DNA of 64,000 nucleotides from Drosophila persimilis (taxonomy: Eukaryota > Arthropoda > Insecta > Diptera > Drosophilidae), in assembly GCF_003286085.1 (NCBI RefSeq), contig NW_020825346.1, forward strand, positions 682,001 to 746,000. Direction: 5' to 3'. Positions within the stretch are counted from its first letter, which is position 1. Each line of letters opens with the position of its first letter. The position numbers and the translations under genes are program-made. The notes beneath the pieces are model-generated. The model saw nothing but the letters and a program-made list of their open reading frames with translations. It searched no databases and was not told the origin of the DNA. This document shows, piece after piece, positions 51,311 to 62,700 of this stretch.

Positions 51311-52912
51311 ATAGAAAAACTCACCTGCAAAGAGAATAAAAAGAACAAAAATTGACATTAATTGAATTTCTACGACCAATGAAAAAGAAAATAAAACAAA
51401 AAACACTTGCTTCAAATAATTAAAAAGTTTTTTGTAAAAATTCTCGAAAATTGTTTTGAGGCTCCCAGAGGCCATTGATGGGGTCAAGCAATTGGCAGGA
51501 CATCCACGAACTCTGCCCCACGCCCCTTGAGGCAGGAAGGCAGCTTAAAAATATTTTTACGACTTGCCCGACAGAGAACAACAACCAAAAAAAAACAATA
51601 TTCAGGACAACTGTAGTCCTGTAATTAAATAATGCTACCGTCCTTTTAGACACACCCCCCCGGCCGCACACTCCCCCGCCCATCCATACACTTGAGAAGT
51701 AGGGAAAACAGAAACAAACAACAACAGGGCAAAAAGTATCTTAACAGCATTTGAAGTTGAAACAGAAACAAGAAGCAAGCGACCGCCCCCGCAAAAAAGG
51801 AAAAAAGTATCTGAAGGTCCTGCGGTGGACAGGAGGAGCAAGTGCTGACCTGTCAGGAGGGGGGGAGGGGGATGGGGGCATCGAACTATTGCTCCCCGAG
51901 GATAAATTAATAAATTTCCAAGCGAAAGTTGCCACAGGAACCAAAAAGAGACCAGAGCCATGGCAGCCAGCAAATTGCTAAAGGGAAAAGAGAGTGTGGT
52001 AAAGAGAGGAGACAGAGGGAGAGAGAGAGAGAGAGAGAGAAAATAAACAAATAATCATGGGCAATACAGTTTTTCCCAGAGACCATTCAACCGTTGACCA
52101 AATAAAATGATGATGAAATCTTTGTGGAAACCCACTCTCATATGATGATCAAACAGAGTGTTCATCAACATCTGGTGCCACATGCAACATTGTATCTCAC
52201 ACACACATGTTGCATACGTTTTATGGGAAATTCAGACTGAAAAAAAAAAGAAGGAAATGGCCACAAAATTCGCGAAACTTTCTCTCTCTGGCATTTCAAA
52301 GAATTGGCCGCCAGGAATGGAGCGGGCGAGGGAGTCGTCCGCCAAAAGGTTTTGGGTCCAAGCGATGGATGCCTCAAGGGGCAATCCCTTGAAACAAAAG
52401 CTGCTTTTGGGCAGAGGATTACCTGAGGAGACATCTAGTGTCAGGAATAATCATGGTAGCTATTGGAAAACAAGTGGAAAATGTAGAAAAAATGGCACTG
52501 CTCCCCTATCTCTTGAGACACACAAAATTCCCCCTAAGCGATCGGATGCATTCCTTTTGAATGAAACGAACCAGGAGGGTTACGAAATTGAAAAAGATAT
52601 CGATGTGGCGTAAAATGAGAGGAGTTTTGTGGCTCTACGGGGAGGTAGCTTTTGTGTAGGTAGATATTTGTAACTGTATCTAAAACTCTAAAGACCCTGA
52701 CCTTCGGCAGCACGATTTGCATTGAGAGATAGATACAGGTCGTGATAGATCCGAAAAGGTATACAAGCACAACCAGTGGATGGTAGGAAAACATAAAATC
52801 AGCTGTTTGCCAGTCACACGTGAACGTTCTGCACGTTCCAGAGGAGCCTGAAAGCAAAGCTGCAGAAATCCAGGGGACTAGCTGTAAGTGTTTGATCCTG
52901 TGGAGTAGTGCT

Positions 52913-54700
52913 TCATCGTCACAGATCGTCTTGAGTCTGGCTGCGTCGTTTTATCGTCCTTGAGTCGTGTTGGAACGTGTTGTATCGTATAGGATCGGCT
53001 TTAGGTCGTCTCGGAACGTGTTGTATCGTATATGATCGCCCTTGAGTCGTGCTGGAACGTGTTGTATCGTATAGGATCGTCCTTGAGTCGTGTTGTATCG
53101 TATATTATCGTCTTTAGGTCGTCTCGGAACGTGTGGTATCGTATATGATCGCCCTTGAGTCGTGCTGGAACGTGTTGTATCGTATAGGATCGTCCTTGAG
53201 TCGTGTTGTATCGTATATGATCGTCTTTAGGTCGTCTCGGAACGTGTTGTATCGTATACGATCGCCCTTGAGTCGTGCTGGAACGTGTTTTATCGTATAG
53301 GATCGTCCTTGAGTCGTGTTGTATCGTATAGGATCGGCTATAGGTCGTCTCGGAACGTGTTGTATCGTATACGATCGCCCTTGAGTCGTGCTGGAACGTG
53401 TTTTATCGTATAGGATCGTCCTTGAGTCGTGTTGTATCGTATAGGATCGGCTTTAGGTCGTCTTGGAACGTGTTGTATCGTATACGATCGTCCTTGAGTC
53501 GTGTTGAGTCGTATAGGATCATCCTGGAGTCGTGTTGGAACGTGTTTTATCGTATAGGATCGTCCTTGAGTCGTGTTGTATCGTATAGGATCGGCTTTAG
53601 GTCGTCTCGGAACGTGTTGTATCGTATACGATCGTCCTTGAGTCGTGTTGTGTCGTATAGGATCATCCTGGAGTCGCGTTGGAACGTGTTGTGTCGTATA
53701 GGATCGTCCTGGAGTCGTGTTGTATCGTATAGGATCGACTTTAGGTCGTCTTGGAACGTGTTGTATCGTATACGATCGCCCTTGAGTCATGTTGGAACGT
53801 GTTGTATCGTAAAGGATCGTCCTTGAGTCGTGTTGTATCGTATAGGATCGGCTTTAGGTCGTCTCGGAACGTGTTGTATCGTATACGATCGCCCTTGAGT
53901 CGTGCTGGAACGTGTTGTGTCGTATGGATTATCCTGGAGTCGTGTTGTATCGTATAGGATCGTCCTTGAGTCGTGTTGTGTCGTATAGGATCATCCTGGA
54001 GTCGCGTTGGAACGTGTTGTATCGTATAGGATCGTCCTTGAGTCGTGTTGTATCGTATAGGATCGGCTTTAGGTCGTCTTGGAACGTGTTGCATCGTATA
54101 CGATCGCCCTTGAGTCGTTCTGGAACGTGTTGTATCGTATAGGATCGTCCTTGAGTCGTGTTGTATCGTATAGGATCGGCTTTAGGTCGTGTTGTGTCGT
54201 ATAGGATCATCCTGGAGTCGCGTTGGAACGTGTTGTATCGTATAGGATCGTCCTTGAGTCGTGTTGTATCGTATAGGATCGGCTTTAGGTCGTCTTGGAA
54301 CGTGTGGTATCGTATATGATCGCCCTTGAGTCGTGTTGGAACGTGTTGTATCGTATAGGATCGTCTATGCGTCGTGTTGTATCGTATAGGATCGGCTTTA
54401 GGTCGTCTCGGAACGTGTTGTATCGTATACGATCGCCCTTGAGTCATGTTGGAACGTGTTGTATCGTAAAGGATCGTCCTTGAGTCGTGTTGTATCGTAT
54501 AGGATCGGCTTTAGGTCGTCTCGGAACGTGTTGTATCGTATACGATCGCCGATAGGATCGTCCTTGAGTCGTGTTGTATCGTATATGATCGCCCTTGAGT
54601 CGTGCTGGAACGTGTTGCATCGTATAGGATCGTCTATGAGTCGTGTTGTATCGTATAGGATCGTCCCTGGACTCGCATCAGAGCGTGTTCGATCGCGCTG
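52913..54700. repeat. 1.8-kb satellite-like array of 31/41-bp monomers with a higher-order unit
   Basis: The array is built from three related monomers. A is 31 bp (TCCTTGAGTCGTGTTGTATC then GTATAGGATCG). B is 41 bp and carries GCTTTAGGTCGTCTCGGAAC then GTGTTGTATCGTATACGATC. C is 41 bp and begins CCCTTGAGTCGTGCTGGAAC. They often follow in the order A-B-C, giving a higher-order unit of about 113 bp, with local deletions and reorderings. The B monomer holds a perfect palindrome, ATCGTATACGAT; most others have a one-base variant (ATCGTATAGGAT). Stop-free frames on both strands (up to 172 codons) result from the repeat and are not genes. Confidence 0.9.
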
Positions 54701-55988
54701 CAACTTCTTGTTCGTGCCACCTCTCGTCCACCTCTATACGCTCCATCCGGCAGCGCCAACAAAACATTAAGCGAAGGCCATAAAATTATGGGCAATTCCA
54801 TTTCTGGTATTTCACACCAGAAAAGCAAAGAAACGACCCAAAAGAGGGGGCATTTTCCCGTTTTCCCTTTTTTATGCATTTTCCAAAAAAATGGCAAATT
54901 AGCAGACGGAGGCCCCCACCCCCCCACATGCCACCATGCCACCATGCAACCATGCCACACCAATCCTCCCTCTCATTCCGCTTTGCCGCTTTTCCACTCT
55001 TCTGTGCCATTTAATCAACAAAAACACTTTTTATTGTGGAAAATTATGACATTGTTGTTGTCATAATGCTTTGGGCCATTTTCCCCCTTCAGCTTTCCGC
55101 CCCGCCAGCCCGCCAGCCCGTTTTCCCGACGCTTTCCCGCCGCTTTCCTCATTGTTGTTAATGTCAAAAGTGTTATTGTTATGAAGACAATTATAGCCAT
55201 GCGATAAAAGCGCTTTCGGGGGGGAAAAACGAGAGTTTTGCAAATGAGAAAATATGTTTATTAGGGCCAAAGGATTGCCGCCAGGCAGAGGGCCCAAGAT
55301 TCCCCGCGATTCATAGAAGGAAATCAGAGAAAACTTTCAAGAGAGAGAGAGCGAGAGGGGGAGGGGGAGAAGAAACAGCTGCGACCGTTTGGTCGCCTCC
55401 AAAGTGTTTATTTTTCACGTGTCGGCGACGCCCCCCAAAAAACAGCTGCAAACGAAAGTAAACACAAGACAAAGAAACTAATAAAAGAGAGGAGAGAGGG
55501 GGCAATCTTCTCTCTCCGAAGAACATCTAAATGTCGAGAGCAAAAGGTTTTTCTGATAAAAAAGATCTTTCAAAGATCATTTCATAGTTAAAAAAGAGTT
55601 GGTTCTATACACCACCACTCAAAGATCATTATTGTCCATATTTTGGGTCTTTAGGATCCAAGGATTGCTTTACGGAATACCTCAAAGCAGATCTATAAAA
55701 CACTTTCTTAACCAAGAAGAGAGGATTCTCTAACAAGTGATCGTACTCCATCTAAGTCTCAAGACCAGAATCGATGGAAGAGACCACATTCCGGTTCTGT
55801 ATTCATCCTCCATTCATCTTTGTCAATTATCCGAGTTGAAACGCTTCCTTCTTCTCTCTTTCTTTCTCTACGTGTCTCTGTCTCTCTGCGATCACGATCG
55901 ATCGTTGCTCTAGTTGAGCGCTGTCTACATTTCCTGTCCTGTCCATTCGCATACAAAGTGACACACAGAATGGAGATTGCTCACCCGA

Positions 55989-56178
55989 ATGGAACTCCTC
56001 TTTCCATAGGAGTATATCTGGAAGCCCCATAGATATGGAACTCGTCTTGCCATAGGAGTATATCTGAAAGCCCCATAGATATGGAACTCTTCTTGCCATA
56101 GGAGTATATCTGGATGCCCCAGAGAGATGGAACTCCTCTTTCCATAGGAGTATACTCGTATCTGAAAGCCCCAGAGGG
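55989..56178 (+). repeat. 46-bp tandem repeat, four copies
   Basis: Four consecutive units begin ATGGAACTC and contain CCATAGGAGTATATCTG and a GCCCCA end. The fourth has a small insertion (ACTCGT). Units differ at only a few positions, so the array is recent. Confidence 0.88.
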
Positions 56179-57234
56179 ATTTTTTCTGTGAAAAGTCTTT
56201 TGCTTCTTCCGAAAAATAAACCAATAAAAGAAAAGGCTGTGATTCCATATCATTAACCACAATTCCTCGGATACTTATGAGTATATGGTTCATGTATCTG
56301 GAATGATATATACTTTATAGGTAAGGCCCTAAATGCCCATTGATTTGCTGTCCTCCTCAGTTTTGACTCGATCTTAAAGGGTATTTGAGGCCTCGTTACA
56401 CTCGGGGGGCTATGCTTCGCAGCGACTTCATCTTTGTTTTTATGGCCCCCCCCCCCCAACAAAAACCAAAAATAGCCAACCAGGCACTTGGCGCGTTTGG
56501 AGAGGGAGTAAAAGAGTATTGTCGACGCTTGCCTGACCCATATTTATTTTTGGCATTTTGGCATTTTGGCATTTTTGCATTGGGTGCTCCTGTCGCCTCT
56601 CGGAGGCCTCTAACACTCACCGAAATGGAAAGAACTTGTCCAGTATCTGTCTTGCAAGGCTGCTGGTCGTCATCGTTCCGTTCCGTTCCGTTCCGTTCCT
56701 CCTTTTCAATGTGCGGCGGCAGGAAATGTTGTGCAACAACAACTGCGCAGCACTGCGGCACAGCGCCAATTGAAATACGCTTTAATTAAACTAATCAGAA
56801 GATATATACACCATATATAGACATGTGTGCATACATGTGTGCAGGGAAGATAGACCCCGGAGCAGGCGGACGCCCACACACATGGGGATTCAAGAACTTG
56901 GTGGCTCTTGTATTTATTTATTTGTATTGGTATATTTTTCGCCGGGTTTTCCGCCTTTTTCACTTAATAATGCACCGACACTGGAAACAAAATGCAAAAA
57001 TAAAAATACTAAACAATTTCTCGATACGCGACGCGTCAGCCGATATATGTATATGTATCTGTACTCTGTATAATATGACTAATTTGTGTCTTATCTGACT
57101 CGGCCTTAGGCGTAGGAGATCACGGAGAGGAGATCCAGAAGGAAGGAGGAACAAAGAGAAGTCGGAGACGGGCATAAAGAAGAAAATGATGATATATCTA
57201 TGCCAGAGGTGGGTTTCCAACCGAATGCTGCTAA

Positions 57235-57500
57235 ACAGAAGCAGAGGATCGGATCTTAAGGCAGAGAAGGAGCAGAGAATCGGATCATAAGGCAGAGAAG
57301 AAGAGGCAGAGGATATTGAGGCACAGAAGAACACGATCCATTGTAAAAAAAAACAACATACACATCGTGTGCATGACACTGCATACTGATGCTCGACTAT
57401 AAGTTGCAGAAACAAGTCATGAAGACGCATATTCTCCACAGAAGCAGAGGATCGGTTCTTCAGGCAGAGAAGAAGAGGCCCAGAAGAACAGGATCTGCAG
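57235..57500 (+). repeat. GCAGAGAAGAAGAGG-type repeats
   Basis: AGAAGCAGAGGATCGG followed by TTCT or ATCTTAAGGCAGAGAAG occurs at about 57238 and 57441, with shorter related pieces between (GCAGAGAATCGGATCATAAG). Confidence 0.6.
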
Positions 57501-58732
57501 GCAGTGGGGGGACAAGAGCAGTAAACTGGAAATGGCAATAATAATCATGACTAATACAAATATGATCAACCAGAATCAGAAACCAGAAACGGCTTAGAAG
57601 ACGGATTGTGGAGGCAACTTGGGGCACATCAAAGGATCTAGTTTTGATGGAATTCTTCAAGGAAAAATATCTTCAAGGTTTCAATCTCACTGGAGCTCAA
57701 GCCCACCCATCCATCATGAGTTATTTTAGCTTAGAAAATACCAGAAGCTGCCGGGGGTTATCTGTCGTTCTACGCTTCTTCCGAAACTCATTTTGCATGA
57801 TTAATGGATCCCCGCGCCGGGGGAATGCTCTTCGCAGAACCACTCCCTCTCCAGCGAGATCATCAATTGGAGCAACTGCCATTCCATTGACTTCTTCAAC
57901 TCATTTCTTTTTCTTTTTAATGTGTTTGTGTTTTTGTTTTGGCTTCTGTTCAGTTGTTTGCTTAATTTAATGCCAATGACCCTAGAACTACAACAAAAAA
58001 AAAAGAAAAATTAAATAAATTGCAATTTCATTTGCTTTTCAGTTGCTTTGTCGTTTTGCTGTTTTTTGTTTTAACGATTTGTTGCGTCGTTTGTCAAAAA
58101 TAAAAGTGCTTTTTTTTATTGTCAGAGTCATCATGGCCACATCATACCCTGAAAGAGGGTAGCACGATTGAACAGAGTCTGTGGCAATTTCATTTCAGTT
58201 TTTAAAGAGTCTTTTATATGGGGAGAAATGGGGGAAGCATTAACACTGCCTCAGGAACTAGTGCTTCAAGTTTTTCGCCACTAAATTTCTGGAAGATCTG
58301 TACAACTATCGTACGCAAAGCGATATATGTACACTTGTAACGTATATCGTATGTTTATCCGCTATGGAGCGGGTTAAGGGTATCAAAGGCTTCGGCCAAA
58401 GATCTTTCGTCTTGCTTAGTTTACCGTTAATCGTTCGCCAGGGTTACAGCACAATCACAATCACAATCACAAGAGCGTTACGAATTCATAGAGAAAAGGC
58501 AGAGCCAGAGACAGAGACAGAGACAGAGTCGGAGCGAGGCACAACAAGAAGATCATGGAAGCAGAACAACCAGAAGATCAACCAACGAAAGAAAAGGAAA
58601 ACAAAACTTGTGGCGGGGCGGTGAAGAAGTAAAATTTCGATTTTTCGCGAAACGCGAATGAATCACTGGACGCTCCAGGAAAGCGGGGACAAATCGCAGG
58701 GCAATGGTCACACCTTTTAATGGATCGCGCTT

Positions 58733-58733
<1 letters not shown>

Positions 58734-58772
<39 letters not shown>
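58734..58772. repeat. CA dinucleotide microsatellite
   Basis: About 19 uninterrupted CA units next to the GC-rich block at 58790-58980. Another long tract of this class is the GT run at 62656-62681. Confidence 0.92.
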
Positions 58773-58776
<4 letters not shown>

Positions 58777-58808
58777 CACGAGACGGTACGATACGAGGCG
58801 TTTTGTAC

Positions 58809-58994
58809 CTCCACGAAGATCGACGACTGCGACAGCGACTGCGACGACAGCGACCGTTGAAGATGGGGCGCGCGTTCGCATCGAAAGTTAGCTGAGGACT
58901 GGCGCAGCGGCGACGCCGACAACGACGTCGAGGCCCCCAAAGAGGGGGCCGGCACATGGCGAGGCCGAGGCCGCTGCCACCAACAGAGGGGCAC
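58809..58994 (-). other. Candidate distal 5' exon or promoter block (GC-rich)
   Basis: This is a GC- and CpG-rich block in AT-rich surroundings. On the minus strand it could end as an exon at 58809 (GTGGAG before GTACAA). One frame reads HLQRSLSSQSLSQSSIFVE in codons favoured by Drosophila (CTG, CAG, TCG, ATC, TTC, GTG, GAG), but it has no in-frame ATG. A second frame has an ATG at 58957 and would end in phase 2, which fits the ATG frame of the exon at 25189. Neither is proven; it could equally be untranslated leader. Confidence 0.25.
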
Positions 58995-59400
58995 CGTGGT
59001 TGGTTTTACTTCAAAAAAATAATCTAAATTTTAAGAATTTCTTGGCCAGAAAAACCACCATCTAAAGGCATGTAGTTAAGCTTTTTTCTTTTGGGTAATA
59101 GCATATGTTTTGGGCATAAAGTGCTCCTAGAAGGGCCTCGGTTATCGAAAACCATAGAGAAATATCCTATCTGCTAGATTCCGGAAACACATTTTAAGGT
59201 TTATTGATGGGCTTAGGATTTGGATACATTGGATCTGGGTCTAGACCAATTTATTTTGTTAGTCTCCAAATTCCACTTTCTGTGCATACCCTGTACCACT
59301 GTGCGCTTCCAGGCTGTCGCTGCCGCTGCCGCTGCCGCCGGCGCCGGCGCCGGCGCCGTGTGCTTCCAGAGTCTTATTGGCGCACAAAAGAAACTCAATA

Positions 59401-59756
59401 AGTTAGAGTTAGAGTTAGAGTTAGAGTTAGAGAGCGCCAAGGAGGCGCACAAAGAGGGAGAGAGAAAGAGAGCGACAAGGAGGCACGAGGAGCGGGAGAG
59501 AGAAAGAGAGCGCCAAGGAGGCACGAGGCGGGAGTTAGAGAGCGCCAAGGAGGCGCACAAAGAGGGAGAGAGAAAGAGAGCGCCAAGGAGGCACGAGGAG
59601 CGGGAGAGAGAAAGAGAGCGCCAAGGAGGCACGAGGAGCGGGAGAGAGAAAGATAGCGCCAAGGAGGCACGAGGCGGGAGTTAGAGAGCGCCAAGGAGGC
59701 ACGAGGAGCGGGAGAGAGAAAGAGAGCGCCAAGGAGACACACAAACAGGGAGAGCG
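59401..59756. repeat. Purine-rich minisatellite, 32/38-bp units
   Basis: The array starts with about five AGTTAG/AGAGTTAG hexamers. It continues with units of 38 bp (AGCGCCAAGGAGGCACGAGG then AGCGGGAGAGAGAAAGAG) and 32 bp (the same start, ending CGGGAGTTAGAG). One strand is almost pure purine. The long open frames on both strands (149-154 codons) are products of the repeat. Confidence 0.88.
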
Positions 59757-62700
59757 AATGAAAGAGAGCGACCGCTAGAGCGAGAGCAAGTGTGTGGGCC
59801 TTGGGAGAGCAGAGAGACAGCGTCAAGCGTTAGACGCCTGCGCACGAAAGGAAGATGACGCTGATGCTGCATTCAGGGCGCATTTATTGAAGGTGCAACT
59901 CGCGCTCCCAGAAATCCCTAGGAATTTTCCAGAGCCATTTCGTAGAGAAAACCATCGAGGAGGTGGAGTTTTTGGTACCTGTACCTCTACAAGTCATTGG
60001 AAGGCGACTCGGATGAGTTAAGGACCACCTCTCTCCCATTCTCCACACATCGGTGATCCCTTCACACTTCTCCATGAGGCACAGGGGACGGTTCAATCAA
60101 CTTCAATTAGGAGGACTGCCAATTAAATCGATCAGCGTCCAGCAACAACAAATGCAAATTAATTAAAACAACAACAAAGCTGTTGTTGATGGAAATCCAA
60201 TTGGGGACTTAACTATTTCAGAGACCGGAGAGCCGCGGAGAGGCCGAAGAGACCGGAGCCCGCTTGACCGGCTTTTTGTTTATTTTTATTTTATTTTTTT
60301 TTTTCCTTTTCTCATTCGCATCTCTCCAGCGATTTTCTCTCTTGATTCGCATTTTTGCCGCGTCTGGTTTTTCCGCTTTTGCTGCTGTCCATTGGCCTTT
60401 TCCAGTTGCGGAAAATGCGGAAATGTGTGAAAGAGAAAGCGCATAATCCAATAAGAGAAGCAACGGCGACAACAAGTGTAACCAGAGAAATGTCGGAGAG
60501 AAATGCGGTAAGGTGAAACCACAATAGACTGAAAGAAAGAGCGGCAGAACATACTACCAGAAAACCACCCCCCCACCACCACTCCCCCCATCAGTCATTG
60601 CATGACAGACACCAATCCATGAATGACAGGCAATGTCGTTTTCGCAATGAACACGCCAATAAAAACAAAATTTAACCCATTTAAGTGTTACCATTTACTT
60701 GGGCTAAAACGGTCACACCATAAGGACTGACCAGAGAAAAAAAAGCACCATATTTGGGTACCAAGAATTGTCTTTAATTGGGGGGGGAAAAAATATGAGA
60801 AACACCAATTTGTATAATATTTCCATAGTACTTCTAATAAAGTACGTAGTCCTGTATTCCATTTCAAAATACCGCCAAAAAACTAATTGAAATAAAATAT
60901 AATTGCAAAGTCCTGGAAAGAAAGAAGACTTTAAAGGTGTCCTCCACTGGATCTCCCTACTAGATCTTCACAATAACATTCCATTAACTGTTTGTAAATA
61001 TATATAACATTTATTCTATGTATGTATCTCCTGTGATCAACTGGTTTTACCCCAAAAAGTTGCCACAAAAGGTAGCACCACACATGTGTACAAAAAAGTA
61101 CATATTTTCTAATTGAAAAAAAAAAAAATAAAAATGTTCAGAAAATAGCAAAATCGAACTAAAAAATCTATATTAAAAACGATGAAAAAAAAAACAATTT
61201 TGAGCTTGAATTACAACAAAAAAACTCTACTATCTCTATACCATATTTTGCAGAAATATATGAAAAATGCAGCTTTAAAAATTCTGACATCTCTTCTTTG
61301 TAGATAAATATGTCAGATACTTTGGAAGACTTTGTGGACTTTGTGTGGTAGGTTTTCGCATCAAAGTTAATCGAAATTGGGTTTAAATTAGTAAGGCTTC
61401 AATCAGTTTGTGGCGACAATATTAACGGCAGAGAATTATGTGAGAGTGAAGAGTTGGATCGTTTTTATTCTACTCCAATTTTCGTTGAAATATTATAGAA
61501 AATTGATCAATTTATGGGATAACATTTATACTTCAGTAAACCGAATGGTTCAACGTTCGGCATTGTATATGTTTATATTTTGTAATATTATTTATTGTCA
61601 TAAATCAAAATGTATCTTAAACTTATGTTGGCGTTGCTTTGGGGGGGCCTCGGGCCGCTGGGTGGGTGGGTGTGCATCGTATTAGCCTCGTCAACTGGCC
61701 ATATACAAGTGATAGACATATTAACCCAGTAGTCCACATTTCTGCCCCGAGACAAAGTAGCAATTTTCAGCCTTGTTTTGCTGTTGCGTGCTGTCTCTCT
61801 GGGAAAGTGGCGGCGGGACAGGGGCGTGGTGGATGCCGCCTCAGTGAGGCATGCATGTCAGACACGCGAATGCGATAAAAACGAACGTCGCGTCGCAGCC
61901 GTCCATCCGTGTACAGCGCTCGAAAAATTTTCTTCCACTATTAGGAATTCTTCGGATGAAAGGAAATGTTTGCCTGGAAAAGTCTGGTAACTCCAGATAC
62001 AACAGAATGGCAATAGTTTGGCTCTTTGAACACCTGGTCTTTCGAACCGGAGAGATACCAAAGGATGCCTTTAAAAACACTTGAAGAGGAATCTTATCCG
62101 TTAATTTTTTTAAGGGATTTTCTACTCCAAGGCTACCGGTTATTTGGTTTTCTTTCGATCTTAGTCTCTGTCCCCTTTTCCTTTTGCTTATTTACGATAC
62201 ACAGCCAGAGAGAAGAGCCGCAAAACCCATTCAAGAAACACAACAAAAATTCCTACAAATTGAATTGCCAGCCAAAAAAAAAAACAAACTTCTTTATGGC
62301 TTTGGCTAACTTTTGCTACGTGCATTGAAAAACCAAAAGCTGAAAAGTGCCCGGAAAAACTGGCCAAAAGGGCAGACTGTGGGCAACACTGTTGCATGCT
62401 TTTAGGCCGGAAATTATATGCCTGATATGACCGTTAGTTCTGAGAGAGAGATGGAGTGGAAAGACTGTACACTCGGAGAAAAATATGGCCCAAATTTCAG
62501 CCAAAAAAAGGAGCTAGTTCCTTCCTTTCTTTCAAGTAAAAAAATGTTGGAAATTCATCATTTTTAGAAAGAATATTTCTTAAATTTTAATGGTAAAAAT
62601 CCCATTATTTAAGGTTATTTTTTGTTACTTTTAGTCAACACATTTCTCTGGGTATATGTGTGTGTGTGTGTGTGTGTGTGCGTATTTGTGGTCGGGCAGA

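Noticed and set aside
52158..52613. 151-codon plus-strand frame
   Set aside because: Composition resembles random AT-rich sequence; no domain, weak start and no splice evidence.
53338..54703. Several open frames of 100-172 codons on both strands with SYTIQHVPRR-like or RIGSSLSRVV-like repeats
   Set aside because: They are translations of the stop-free 31/41-bp satellite array. The frame changes at unit-length changes and there is no start context or non-repeat sequence.
59213..59826. Frames of 143-154 codons, Leu/Ser/Ala-rich on minus and Glu/Arg/Lys-rich on plus
   Set aside because: Both come from the purine-rich 32/38-bp minisatellite.
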